Source: Argopecten irradians (taxonomy: Eukaryota; Mollusca; Bivalvia; Pectinida; Pectinidae). Taken from it: a stretch of 64,000 nucleotides of DNA. Within the stretch, counting starts at the first letter, position 1. Each line of letters opens with the position of its first letter. Positions 9,979 through 23,319 of this stretch are shown in pieces. Position numbers and translations under genes: made by a program. The notes under the pieces were generated by a model. That model worked only from the letters and a program-made list of their open reading frames with translations. It did not search any database and was not told the DNA's origin. Location of the stretch: the NCBI RefSeq assembly GCF_041381155.1, contig NC_091134.1:62860902-62924901 (forward strand), in the 5' to 3' direction.

Positions 9979-12900
9979 TCAGAATATCGCCGATTTCACG
10001 ATTTCAGATTCGTCCGACGATTCTGTCTCGACTCCCCTAGCTGCTTTAATGCTCTCCTCAGCATTTTTAACATCCTCATTGTCGCTTTCGACCGCTTCCT
10101 TTGTGTCTAGAATTTCTCTACGTGACACTGATTTCACGAGTCCAGCGCCATCAACCAGTTGTACTTAATAAGCAATAACTTTCTATCGAGATATAGTTTA
10201 AATAAGGAAACAATAGAAGAATTATCAACTCTTCAGTTAGAAATAGAATGTTTGTATATTGTATAGCGAATAAAGGACATAAGAACATTAAATTCATAAA
10301 ACTTTGAAAAAAATCTTTTGTCATAATCTAATGAAATTAAATTCGTAATAATTTGATGTACGTTTCCATATCTTTTTCAAGAGATGAATTTTTGCAATTC
10401 AATACGCAACGCCAATGTCAAGAATAAATTCAAAGTATTTGATGGGTATCTATTCTCATGCTTCGTCCTCGTTAATTCCTCCAGTAGATTTGCCATTTGT
10501 AGTCTTTCGAAGAAGTGTACTGTCATGTTTGGTGATATGTGTCCTCAGTCTGAAAACATATTCACCAGTAATTACAATTCCGTCAACATTTACCAATATT
10601 ACAAACATATATATTACAGCAAAACATAGCTCGATACAGCTGAAAATTGGCGCAGTGATGATTTAAGTTAACCATTTAAGCAAAAAAGGTAAAACTTTGG
10701 CTCGACTCAGAGCGAAAAAGGCACATTTTCAAAATGACCACCAAATGACACATATTTAAAAATCCCTGTATAAAAAATACTAAGAATACAAATGTAATTT
10801 TTGACAATTTGTTTTGACAGATATTGATAGCTTTTATTTGAAAATCTCATAACTTCTTTGATCTATGTCGAAAGGGGACTTCAACGGCACTGACACCTCA
10901 GAAGAATACATCCGGATCCTTGATATGACATTAAACTAATAAAACCAAACCAACACCAAATCATTAAAACTTTTTGTATACTTTCAACTTTCAATGCCCT
11001 ACTGTTCAAAACCTGTATAAATTGAATAGGAACAATAATTAAGCACATATCTTGCAATAATAAATCACATCATGGCACACAACATACTTACTTGCCAAAC
11101 ATAATACCATCCTCTATGGTTTCCGGTAACGCCATGTTTAATGTTTCCGGTAAAAACAGGGACGATAACCCTGCTAAGATGGTCATCACTCCAAACACCG
11201 CTACAGGAAACACCTTGCCCGTCATACCACCTATGAAAGCGGCCTGTATAGGAAAGTTTATATAAGGCTAAAAAGTATATGTCTGTTTAGGTTTACCCGA
11301 CCGACCCTAATTTTTTTACCACCGACCCTATTTTTTTTTCACTTTTCCACGAAAAAAAATAAATGTCGGGATTTCGATCTCAGACTCCTGTTCCTGCCAT
11401 TTTATTTATTATTTATTTTTAATAATGTAACCCTAAACAGACATATAGTTTTTGGCTTAATGAAGTATTTGCGGTGTAATTGCGCCAATAAAATGCCAGA
11501 TAAAAGCAGAAAATGCCAGATAGGGACAATTTCTATGCTTATGATGAAACTTTTCACTTTAGTTTAAGACAAAAATACCATTGCTTTAAAAGATGAATAT
11601 ATTAACAAAAATAGCCAAATGAGAGTGAAATCGGAGTATGAATATCATCCACTGAAAGTACAATGAGCATAATAAGAGAGTATAAGCTTCCTGTGTTACA
11701 TTGACAATGAGTCCGTTGTTGTATTCTATCAAGTCTAATACATCATTATGCCAAAGCAATTAAAACCCGTATGGCGTCTCTTGATGAGATCATGTTTACA
11801 GATAGTAAAACATGGGTATGCACTTTACAGCAGTCTTCACCAATAAGCAGCTATGGCGTATTTTCTATAATCCTTTTAATTAATAGAAAATAATGTATGG
11901 ATAATATTGGGAACAATTTCGTCTGTTTTTTAAAAAACCTTCTTCCCTAACAACACTTTATTTAACAAAGGTTTGACTGTTTTGCATAAATTGAATAAAT
12001 AAATCATCATTAAGTCAATAAACTGATCGTGTATTATTTAGACCTCAACTTCACGGGGTATCCTTTAGCCATCTCTCTAATCTGTTGTCACCAGTATTGA
12101 TCTAGGTATGAATGTGTTACTCATCTCGATTTTCGATCGTGACGGCAATCAAATACAAGGGTTAAAACATCCTAATGTTAACCTCATCCAAAGTTAACAT
12201 TTGTTTTTTACGCTTACCGAGTCTGCTATGTATGGGGCTAATATTCCTCCGATCCTTGATGCACAACAACTCGTCCCCATGCCGGCATTCCTTACTACTG
12301 TCGGATAGAGCTCGGCAGAGAATAGATAGAGTGTATTGAATCCAGTCGATACAGCGAATTTACCAATCATCGCAAGTATAACGATAACTACCTGATTCTC
12401 TGGAAAAATAACTTTTTTGTGTAAGCAAACAAAAGACAGGTTATACGACTGGAGTACAAATAACACTCGGCAGTAATGTTTGCAGAAAGTAGGTAGTAAT
12501 AGACGATAACAAAGGTATGGAGAATTTACTTATCTCCGACAGAAGAAGTAGTTTGTATTAAGTTACAGCGACAAGAAAACTTTCATTACAGAATATGTCT
12601 AACTAATAATGAGTAACTAGAGCATATTTAAAAAAAAGGCAAATTAATTGAAAGGGTGTTATGACCTTCACCGTTATCTGTTGATTTAGCCAGACCAAAG
12701 AATATGACATTCTATTTTGACATAATTAATTGCTATGTTTTAATATTACAAGTTTTACAGGGCTAATTTTAACAAGAGTGAAGTAACAACCCTAAATATG
12801 TTTCATTCTTATTATCTTATACATACGAAATTATGGTTTATATTATGATAAATGATGATAAGTACGTAATAGTTTACCTATTTCCCCGTACATCATTGGG

Positions 12901-15900
12901 ATTATTATCGATGCGCATGCGCATCCCGCAAGTATCATACTGAGACAGTAGAGTGGTTTCCGACCAACTCTATCTACCAGAAGTATAATCACGGTGATGG
13001 CTGGGAACTCCACCAGGCCAGATAAGAACATATTGAAGTGGAAATTCCCGGCAAGGTTTCCCGTATTGAGATACAAGCCATAGTATGTCATGCTTGCAAT
13101 ACACCTACAGACAGAACATTATTTCGTTTTGGTATACCACCTGACAGGAAACGCTTCTCCGAGCACCATTGAATTGACGCCAGGTTGAACATTAATCTAT
13201 AATTGTGATTTACTTACATGACTACATGTTATAACTTTGCACTAAGAGCTTTTGTTTCAATTGACAATATCATGTTATGGTATGCCACTGACCATTGGTA
13301 TTCCCATATAAATAACAATATACAGTGTAAAAACAAACATATGAAAAAATAATATACGGTATAAAACGAAAAACAAACTAACCAGTTAAAGAGAACAATG
13401 AGTGTGCGCACTAGCATGACACGTGATGAGAACAAGTGCCACATCCTCCCAGAGGGCTTCACTTCTTCTACCTCCTCCTCCATCTCATCTGATAAATCGT
13501 TTTTTATTGTCGTTTTGTTGACCCTGGCTATCTTGTGAAGGGTGGTGCTGGCCTCTTCGTATCGTTGTTTGGAGATCAACCAACGAGGGGATTCGGGGAG
13601 CAACCTACAAATTGTAGATGATACATAACTAAATAGGTGCATTGGCAGGGACTCTTAAACCCATGTTTATGTTCTCTATACGAATTTCTTAGTAAAATGA
13701 ATAAGAAAATAAAGGAATGACAACCGCAACTCGGTGAACTGTTTTGTTTTTCATTTCAACAGAAATAACCCGAAAAAGGTGAAAAACATGTTTGTTTATT
13801 GCCATGGTACTCACCATCCTCGATACTCCAGGGGTTACGATCACGTACGATCTCTGCACCCATGGACTATCTCATAGTAAAACTTAATGTAGCTCAGGGG
13901 AACAAATCTGAACCAATCACAGGCCTGCAACAAAATTCTTTGAAGACAACAGAGAAAGCGACATCCTACTTCAAAGCCACACAGTGTATCGTTAAACGAC
14001 TCTTTTGATGTATATTAAATGACTCCAGTTGCCTCCAGTTTTACTATGAGATAATCCAGGGGTGTAAAGATCGTAAATGATCGGAACCCCTGGAGTATCG
14101 AGGATGGGTACTGACAAGAAACGTATTTTAAAACATTTAAATATACATCCGTTTTTGTCAGTTTTCAAGGGGCTTTCATGAAACACTGGATTAAAATTTA
14201 TCTAAATTGTCCATTGTAAGGGGGTCGAACGTGTCTTGGTATGCGAATGAGTAATTTGGTATGCGAAGCAAATATAGCGCCGAAAGCTTCGCTTTGAGTG
14301 TCAACAGTGATTGGGAAATCACCAATGCCTCTTCTATGCTTCATGCAACACTCTTATAGATGTTGCGTTTCGGTGACAAAATGATTGCAGTTTCTAAAAA
14401 TGCATTATATAATTACTGTCGTCACTTAAAAAAATCTATCAAAGAAATATCACGCGATTTTCACGCTAAAAACAGCACCTGGGCATGGTACAGGACTTCG
14501 TTTGGATGAATTTGACATTGCAGTTCGTAAGAACAGCCGTATAATAAACAGAATCCCGTAAAATAAGCTATCAAAGAATGTCTGCCCTGTTTCCACGGTG
14601 AGAAATGACTGAATTCATAGTGCCGAGCGTTTTATTTCGATGTACGCAATCATTGGTATGCGCTGTCGTGGACACCATCGGTTTTGGTATGATGTGGTCT
14701 GTTTACATACAAGTGATGTAGATATTTGGAAAATGGTATAACTGCTTAAATATGTGATGTAGGTATTTTATTATTTAAAACAATGTTTTTGTGTCAAACA
14801 TTCTATAATGGACTAAACATCAAATTTGTAAGTGAACGCTTTTTGTCGGGCATACTCAAGAAAAATCCGTAATAAAAGGTAAAATTGCTCGAAACGCAAA
14901 AAAATACAGATATGTTCTTTGCCAAATGTAACATCATAAATTATGATTTTCTGTTCACATCATATTGCTCCATGATCACCGAAACTTAATTAAATATTTC
15001 AATCAAAAAATAACTTTATTTTTTTTAATATGTGCACTTAGACCTGTACATCCGTTAAGTGTGAAAATAGAAATGTCAAAGACACAATGTAAAATGTAAG
15101 GATCGGACGGGAAGGAACGAACATACAAGCACGTTGGGGGGAGGAGGGAGGGGGGTACCTGCTATATTGTAGACTAGACAAAAAAGTGTGTCGTCTTCAG
15201 CCGATATAGTAGGCCGGGTATGTATATTCGTTCTAGAGGTGGTAGGGGGGACATAAATTAAATACTCCATTCTGACGAATTTAAAGACGCAATTTCAAAT
15301 TGAAATATTGATTTATTTTATTGATTTTATGTGCCCCTGTGATCAATGCCCCATGCACCCCTCGATGTAACAAACTCCTGTGGTCTAAGCCATGTTCCAT
15401 ACCCTACACCTATGCAGTTACCCAAGGAACGTTCGTTTCTCCAATATTGATTCAATGTGTACCTGTGACCCAGGCCATATGCAGCCTTCCAATGTAACAA
15501 ACCGCAGTGGTATGTCTTACCCATGTTCCATACCCTACAGCTATGCACGGACGCAGGTTGATAACCAAATACTAACTCGCGCACGTGCTCGAAACAGGTT
15601 AGTATTCAAATACTAACCTGTGCTCGTGCATTGTAACGGGCAGTACGTTCAAAAACAACTCCAATCAAACAAAGGAGCTATGCGAAGATCAAATTATCGG
15701 CACCCTTGTGTAAGTGAAACCAACAAAAAACTATACAACATAACATTATATATGTAATGTTATGTAATAGAAGCCACCTATCTTACATACAATAATTGTA
15801 TATGTCCTCAATTAGGAACGAGGCCCTTTGGTCGGGATATGCACTCAAACATGACACAGGTTTAAGTCAGCCATCATGTGCACAGAGACGGAACAGTGCT

Positions 15901-18900
15901 GTAGCAGACGATTATTTTGAGCTGAGAAACAGGTATATTATATCAAACATGTATAATAAACAAACTTAGTAACTCAAGAATTAAGCGTATGATCTCTATC
16001 TTAATGCATCACACGCAAACTTCGTCTATGATTAAATAAAACAGAAATCATCAAAATATATTCAGACATTAAACTAACCAATTATGCAAAACGAAAAAAA
16101 CACAACATCGATTTTATGGATTATTACATTTGTTTGTTTGTTTGTTTGATTAAATTAATGGCTTACTAATGTAACAGCCATGGTCATGTATGGGATGTGT
16201 AGCGTGTATGAAGTGCTGGGGGGGGGGGGGGGGGGTGTTTATCCAAAAATGGAACATACTAAGTATCTGCTACAGCTATAGGTTCATTGTTTGTTGGACC
16301 AAAACTAGTTTATCTTACCCATCTGTTATAATAACAGCATTAGATTTTGGTAAATAACATGTTAATAAGATAATAGAAAATACGAGTTTAGTAGTCAAAC
16401 ACTAAAATTCATCATACCAAAACTGGTGGTGTCTACGACTACGCATACCAATGATTACGTACACCGAAATAAATTGATTGGTACTGTAAATTCAGCCGTT
16501 TTTCACAGTGGAAACAGGTTCAACATTGTTTTATATGTTATTTTACAGGATTCTGTCTATCATACGGCTTTTCTAACGAACTACAATTTCACATTCTGTC
16601 AAACAAAGTCCTGTACCATGCCCGAGTGCTGTTTTAGCGTGAAAATCGCTTGGTATTTCTACAATAGATTTTTGTTTAAGTAAGGACAGTAATTATGCAT
16701 TTTTAGAAACTGCAATTGCATTTTTAAACTGCAATCATTTTGTCACCGAAACGCAATATCTACAAGAGTGTTGCATGAAGCATAGAAGCGACAAAAGTGA
16801 TTTCCCAGTCACTGTTGACACTCGAAGCGGAGCTTTCGACGCCATATTTGTTTCGCATACCAAAATACACCTTCGCATACCAAGACACGTTCGGTCTCCT
16901 GCTTGTAGAGCATTATTAAATCGCTTGTAGAATTGTCTGGAAATTTAAAAAAAAAATAATGCATTGGAATAAGAAACTGAGAAACATATAGGAATCCAAT
17001 ATGTTTTAATTACCAAACCAGTATAACAAGTTTGTTGGAAAAGGAAGGACGCACAAATGTAGTCCGTACTCTACGATAACATATTTTTTAAAGAAAGGTA
17101 CAATTAAATCGAAAAGACACCTGAATATTAGACATAACATGTGCCATACATATATGATAAAAGAGCTTAATCGTTTGAACTCCATACCTACCACCAATAG
17201 CCAATAAACAGACCAATCGGTGCTGAACAGATAATATTGATGTAGTACCAATGTCTGGCCAGGTAGCTTACACCTGGTAGGATTACTAATCCGATGATGA
17301 AAGAATATTGTAGAATCATACCAGCTAGCTTTCTTTTCGAGGGGCCTGCTATTTCAACGCCTGAAAAGATAAAACACCAACAAAAATACAAAACTGTAAA
17401 CATACATGTGTTACCAAACTACATGATTGATTTATAGTAAGCTTATTTTGGATGTTTCCGTGTTAATATCAAGGTAAATTGATGTTGGCTTTTAGAAAAG
17501 AATATAAATTGCTTAATGTCAGGGATTCCGCAGGTTTTTGATCCAGACGTGCATCTCGCTTTAGAGAAATATGAATGGAAGGGGGAAATGAGAAGTGTAA
17601 AAAACACAACAGACGCGGTAATATACAAAAATATGTATGTACAAACAAATCCTCTTAAACAATGAGTATGCTGCTGTCATTTAATAGATATAATGCTCAG
17701 ACCCGAAACATTGTATTCAGCTAGTTCTGTACAGTAATATCTCTGGATTGAGCTATAAACTCACATATATATTATTTGGTATATCCACTAAGTTGTGAAT
17801 TAAAAAGTTACATAGATATTATTTGATATATTTAGCAACTTGATGTTGATTCTTCCACATAATACACGTGTGTTACCTATAACAAAGCCTACGATGAAGA
17901 CGCCCTGTGCTTCAGCACCAATGGCGACCGTTAGGACAGCGTAGACAATGTAGGACGATGACCAGGATGACCCAAAGGTCACCACGAAATACATCATTAA
18001 AGAAATGTAAAATGTCACTTTGCGGCCGATTCTGAAATAGAACAGCATAATGAATTATAGGATATAGTGCAATCAAGTTAAAGAATCTTGACGATCTGGC
18101 ATATACGTTCAATGAAAATTGTAATCATGTCTGATATAAACAAATATCACATGAACTTTCATTATACAATAATTAAAATATTATTGTTGCCTCGATTTAA
18201 ATCATCTTTTATATATAATATCTAGTTTGTTCAAGGATGCGCACTATGGTTTCTTAGACAAAAGCGTAGCAAAAAATCCACAAAATTGTCAAAATAACCA
18301 CATTTTCATAATTTATGCATAATTTCGGTGGTAACCAGGGCAACTAAAGCTGTAAAATTAGAAAACATTCATTACAATTTAATCATGAATTTACTACATA
18401 GGTCGAACACAAGAATATAAATCCTACATGTAATTCACAGTTTTGAAAAATTGGCGGATTTGGGGGCCAAAAATGGCCCAAACCATCCATATTCCTTATG
18501 CGTCAAACAATCGTAATTACTGTAGAAAAAATATGGAGGATGGGGGACATGTAAGATATTATCTCGAATCTTGCCAATATGTGTAGTTGTAAAACAAAGA
18601 TATGTGAACTTACGTGTCGGACATATTACCAAACACCACTGCTCCAATGAATTTTCCAACGAAGAACAGAGACTTAATCAAAGACGTTATGTGGTTGTCT
18701 TCACAGACGATATTGTACTGTTGAGAAACAATAATTAATGTCAAAAATATATAAAATAAAATTTCGTGCTATATGTGCATTACTACTTGTTGAATTCGCG
18801 TAAGAAAGGTGAACTACTAGTAATCAATGAAAAGGTCTTCGGCAAAACGTGAATGTTCAAACAGAATCGTTTCTTAGCTAACTTCAACATTTAAAGTATC

Positions 18901-21900
18901 ACGATCACGGTAACTGTATTAAAGCTTCATTGTAATAAACATTTTGTTTAGAGGTCGGTTACTACGGGGTATAGAGATATACACGGTATAAATATCATAA
19001 CGACATGGCTTTCAATTTCAATTTCAACAAATTTTATGACATATTATATACAGTCAAAAGGATTAGACAGCAGGCAAAGGCTATCTAAGTCTTCTCCTTA
19101 CTACATGATATAGGGATACAACTTACAGCACGATGCTATGCAAATATTTGCTAAATGATGGGCTGTTTAGTAATATAGCTGCATGTACCTGCATGTATAT
19201 GGTTTACAAGACATGTAAATGCGCATGTATTATAATACAAAACATATCATGTAATATACAGCAATATATATCACACTTTATGTGCATAATACTGAATGTT
19301 TACGAGACCTTTGTTCTAGATACAATTTAGATGTGTAATACAAATACCACTTTATGTTAATCTGAAGTTATTATCATTATTCAAAAACGAATTATGTAAA
19401 GCATTTTTATTGCCGTAAATGTCTATGTACAAATTAATAGAATTGTTAATAACGAAATAAATGATCTTCGTGAATTAACAAAATTTACAATTAAGATAAT
19501 GTAACTAGCATGTTGTCTTGGATAACCAAAATTGTAAATAATGAATAACTGTAGAGTAGCTGTACAAGTGACTTGCCGCAATCTAAGCTGTTAGTTGTGT
19601 AGCTTTCGTATGGTTAACAAATAATTTTGATGATAACAGAAACATGTCCTTGATATGATCATGAGATTACGCGTACTAGACAATTATGAAAGTTGTAAAT
19701 ACGTATTTGTGTACGACCGATGAACGAATTATTAGATTGTTGTATGAGTATTTTTTATGTTAATCATTGAGTAATGAGGTATTACGGAATAACATTTGAA
19801 TTTATTTTAAATACCTTTGATAAATTCAAGTTTAAACTACGTAGTTGTAGTTGTTCCCCGCTTCATCTGCGACACCACTGTTCAAATATAGGTCACATCC
19901 GGGTCATAGTTACACACAAAAAAATTGTGAAAACGGCAGTATATGGCTCAATAGTAACAAGACAAATCCAATAGGAACAAAATATTTAAAGAACACGACG
20001 TTTTGATTTAAGCCTGAAATCATACCTTTGATGTAAATGTTTCTTCAAAAGCGGAACCACTGTATACCCACTCCACACATCTAACCATGGTGGCGTTGAT
20101 TGGTCTACTAGAGTTGTCAAACTTGACGGTTTTTCGGTCGAAGGCGTACAGGTGGCACTGATCGTAGACATGTGTGACGTCGTTCGGTGACGGAGGAATG
20201 TAGTTGTTGATCAGAATCTGCTGATGATGATTGTGTATCGCGTATGTGTCATTTTCTAGGTCAGGAATTTTACATCTGCATAATGACACCGTGAAAGACT
20301 GAGGCATCAAATCCATCAAATACATAGAGTTATAATATAACTGAATATATTTGACATCAGCGCAAAAATTAGATGCACAGTTTACAGAATTAATCAAGAA
20401 TCGCCAATATTTTATAGGACAAGAGCGTTATTTTGCAACGCTATTTTGTATATATTGTTTTTGTGAGTTATACTGATCTTTTAGACTAAGTGATAAATCG
20501 TCGCTTACAAATCAATAATATCACCATCGATACCTAATAGGGTGAATACTGTATATAGTTCTGCAATATGTAAAGACTTTTATTGTTTTTCATTTTATTT
20601 TCCCGTTGCTTAATGACCGAAATACAGCAAGGCCATCGGAAATATAAAAACCCGAAGATTGAAAAAAAACAAGATGCTTGTGTAGAATCTTTATTGTGAT
20701 GAACTGAATTATTCAAGGATTAAAGTTTATTTCTGGCGGTTCTATTGGACGATAGAGTTGAGAAGGGTATCGATATTTGGAACAGACTCCGAAGCGGTCA
20801 ATGAAACAAATATCGATACCCTACTCAACTTCATCCTTCGATAGAACCACCAGATTTAAATTGTATGATATCGTTTTGCTCTGACGGGTATTTAGAACAG
20901 CCACTCGAAGTTGGCGGGAATACCCACTAAATATCAATGTGCATGCAAATAAAATGAGTTCCGTCTGAAAAAAAGCATATATATGAGGTTTTCCCGATAT
21001 GAAAATCATCGTTTTATCTGGTGTTAAAAGCTCGACATTATAAAATAGTTTGATTTCAGGCGTTTACACATTATTGATTAGTTCATAACGTGGCAGAATA
21101 TTTAACGTAGTTATGACACGACGTCGATTCAAACCGCATGCATCAAGGAGGTGTGGCGCGAACGGAGAGTTTTCTTACTTACTTGAGTTCTACTTTGATC
21201 TGTTCACGTTTACAATTACTTGAATACACTGGTGTCATAACAGTTCGGTATATATAGAAATATGTCATTATTTCTGGCTTTAGGAGGTTTCCAAATGAAT
21301 CGGACATCGGTCGAGGAACAGGTAAAACATAGATAGACCTAGGCTAGTATACCGTAAACGTTACAGATTACCGACTCTCAGAATGTTAACATAGAGTTGC
21401 ATCGTTGTTTCAATCACTTCAATAAATTCTGCAGATATCGATTTTGGGCATGGTAAAAGCTACAATGATAATATTCAGTTTCATTAATATATTGAAGCAT
21501 CCAAACTTATGTAGGTTAGTCGATCACTGTAGATAACGAACAGGTCTTGCCAGTCACACTGAGCTGAAATAATGTAACAAGTCGTTTTGGTTAAGCTTGT
21601 CCAACTCAAAGGCTGTTGTTGTCCTGCCTTATCTTATCCATTTCCATGCAGAGAAATGTTACAAATACACACAGGATGCATATGTTAATCGAACAACACA
21701 GCGTTGTCGACACAACATGTAAAAATTGCAACGTCATCGGAATGTGCAAAACTTAACATACACAAGTAAACATTGCCCAAGAGAGACGGTATGAGTTCAA
21801 ACCTATTTAGATACATGTTCTTAGATTGTGAGACCGGTACTGAAAACAGTTTCTGATGCGAACAATCATATATTCATATATTCATATATCATGAGTACTC

Positions 21901-22581
21901 CTGGTGAGTGCAGGTCAAAAAAAGATAATCGTAACTATACCGACACAGTGTGTATCGTATACCTTCTCACGACGTGCCTTCTCTTTTGATGTTTATAGGG
22001 AAGGTGTCATAAATTACATTTTTACTAACTAAGGAAATGCAGACAACCGGGAAAGGTGACGGTCCGATAGGATCTGTGATTCAGTGTTAAAGTAAGTTGA
22101 GAAATGCTTTATTTCTCTTTACTCTACAAATTATACAGTATAAATTCATTTTCATGGCTGGGTTAACATTAAAAAGAGTAGTTTGATCTCCTTCCGTGAC
22201 CGATAAATATCAAAGTTTTATACAAAATGGAATTTTATCCTGTAAGCAAAATTCTATATTTGTTTGTACTGATGGTAAGGGAGTTGTCTAATGATGCTCA
22301 GTTCAGAAATATAGCGTACGTTTCTCACAGCTGGCCGATTGAAAGATTTTACAAAGCATTAAATTAACCTCCTTAAATTAATAGTCCTCTGTGTTCATGA
22401 GATGATGCATATTTAGTGCATATGATAACCGTACCTACCTATGTTCGGGTGTATGTAGTATCACCACTGTCATTACACCGTACAATCCAGCGAAGATCGA
22501 GCTCAGGCTTACCAAAGCAACCACAAACTTCTGATAATTCCCGAATTCACCAACTCTTTTCAAAATATCGTCTAAGGCCAT
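9979..22581 (-). CDS. SLC22-family organic cation transporter, 10 exons
   Basis: Exons in transcript order: 22581-22439, 20275-20026, 18717-18614, 18031-17877, 17360-17192, 13604-13383, 13104-12878, 12399-12218, 11243-11092, 10117-9979. All introns are GT-AG and all phases agree, giving 580 residues and a TGA stop, a normal length for the family. The protein is a 12-helix plasma-membrane major facilitator carrier for organic ions. The N-terminus (MALDDILKRVGEFGNYQ) is typical. Extracellular loop 1 has cysteines and sequons at Asn56, Asn102 and Asn108. The MFS signature GNMSDTIGRK is at 161-170 and its repeat VDRVGRK at 391-397. Also present are ESPRWL at 278-283, ELYPT at 453-457 and two LPET blocks near the end. 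The tail (535-580) is acidic and serine-rich. The substrate, cation, carnitine or anion, cannot be told. A young retrotransposon lies 201 bp beyond the stop. Confidence 0.93.
10118..11091 (-). other. Transporter intron 9, with a possible SINE tail
   Basis: Non-coding. Around 10862-10958 the text ends in GACATTAAACTAATAAAACC followed by CAAACCAAC, similar in style to the 3' tails of tRNA-derived SINEs in molluscs (GACGTTAAAC plus an A-rich tail). No tRNA-like head was found, so this would be a fragment at best. Nothing else is seen. Confidence 0.3.
11277..11446. mobile_element. MITE-like element in transporter intron 8
   Basis: About 170 bp bounded by inverted ends of about 20 bp: the left reads TATGTCTGTTTAGGTTTA and the right is the reverse complement of TATGTCTGTTTAGGGTTA. 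The inside has repeated CCGACCCT next to T-runs. No coding capacity; family not assigned. The rest of intron 8 (to 12217) shows nothing. Confidence 0.6.
13807..14111. mobile_element. Foldback element in transporter intron 5
   Basis: Two arms of about 75-80 bp (13807-13885 and 14037-14111) are inverted copies. They share CATCCTCGATACTCCAGGGG at the outer ends and CTATCTCATAGTAAAAC or ATTATCTCATAGTAAAAC at the inner ends. About 150 bp of unrelated sequence forms the loop. It is a non-autonomous hairpin-type DNA element with no transposase. Confidence 0.7.
15594..15621. repeat. Perfect palindrome with 13-bp arms
   Basis: ACAGGTTAGTATT is followed by CA and then AATACTAACCTGT, a hairpin with a 2-base loop inside the long-TIR element. 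A weaker copy of the motif precedes it (near 15567-15580). Confidence 0.75.
16218..16235. repeat. Poly-G run of 18
   Basis: An uninterrupted run of 18 G residues lies in the centre of the long-TIR element, a sequence prone to quadruplex formation and length error. Confidence 0.9.
18718..20025 (-). other. Transporter intron 2, nothing recognised
   Basis: AT-rich intron of 1.3 kb. The short frames show no domain and I see no repeat arms. The shorter introns at 17361-17876, 18032-18613, 12400-12877 and 13105-13382 are likewise featureless. Confidence 0.6.
20738..20848. repeat. Inverted repeat in transporter intron 1
   Basis: Arms of about 41 bp match at roughly 38 positions. Both carry GTTGAGTAGGGTATCGATATT or a near copy (GTTGAGAAGGGTATCGATATT), with a 28-base spacer. 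It is probably a small palindromic MITE. The rest of intron 1 (20276-22438) shows nothing else. Confidence 0.7.
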
Positions 22582-23319
22582 TTTAGGTCCCGCGACAAGC
22601 AAAGGTCCTCTTCCGAAACTGGGCCGAACGACTTAACGAATAGTACTAGTGATAGTACTTGAGTAAGAGCCAATCAAAACCGGGGATACATTTATCCAGG
22701 GACTTGATATTATACAAATATAGCATTTTGATGAGGTCGATACATGGTTATATCGACCTAAGAAAAAATATTGACCGAGGATATTTTTTCTGTGATCGAT
22801 ATAACCATGTATTGACCGAAATCAAAATGCTATAATTGTTTTATTATTTGCTGGATTTTTTTACATTTTGAAATGAGTGTGAAACTAAATATGCATCGCA
22901 TAGTATATTCTTCTTCGTGATGACATACACAATCTTATGATTTTGTAACAAGTTAAAAACAACATAAGAAAACAGTATCAACTGATGCATTTCACGTTTT
23001 TATTACACCCGGTGCATAAAATTTCGAAATAAAATCCACTTCGACGTCAAACATATATTAACAGATTCAGATTGACATCAAGATACATTCTCTTATGCTT
23101 AGTACTCCATTCCGTAAAATAAAAATCGCATACATGTAGTAGGATTAGTCTAGGCCTAATGTTGTACTAGCCTAGGTGGAATTTAAAAAATAAATATCAA
23201 ACGTATTCACTATTCAATGGCTCCAGATGCTTAATGAATGTTATTCGATAATGTCCTACTCTCCTACCGTATTTATGTTGGAAATTTAAAAGTTTAAACT
23301 GTAGTTCAGCTGGAAGTCA
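22582..23319 (-). other. Transporter 5' flank
   Basis: This lies between the transporter ATG and the next LTR element and should contain the promoter and 5' untranslated region. I could not pick out a convincing TATA box or initiator. It is occupied in part by the palindrome at 22719-22834. Confidence 0.4.
22719..22834. repeat. Near-perfect palindromic element upstream of the transporter
   Basis: The 116 bp begin TATAGCATTTTGAT and end with its reverse complement ATCAAAATGCTATA. The inner arms share CGATACATGGTTATATCGA-like text. It is a hairpin-forming MITE about 140 bp from the transporter ATG, so it may lie in the promoter or 5' untranslated region. Confidence 0.8.

Larger units (their letters stand above)
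14226..16893. mobile_element. Long-terminal-inverted-repeat element, about 2.7 kb, in transporter intron 5
   Basis: Inverted arms of about 470-480 bp (14226-14693 and 16410-16893) match with scattered differences. They begin CGAACGTGTCTTGGTATGCG and share internal blocks such as TTTTCACGC, GGTATGCG and CACCGAAACGC-type text. The 1.7-kb centre has no recognisable transposase. It contains an 18-base G run, a TTTG microsatellite and a perfect palindrome. I found no clear target duplication, so the outer limits are uncertain by a few bases. It is a non-autonomous foldback-like DNA element; the family is unknown. Confidence 0.7.

Noticed and set aside
15327-15616. Overlapping frames on both strands inside the long-TIR element
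   Set aside because: No transposase motif (no D-D-E, no zinc or helix-turn-helix pattern) and frames on opposite strands overlap.
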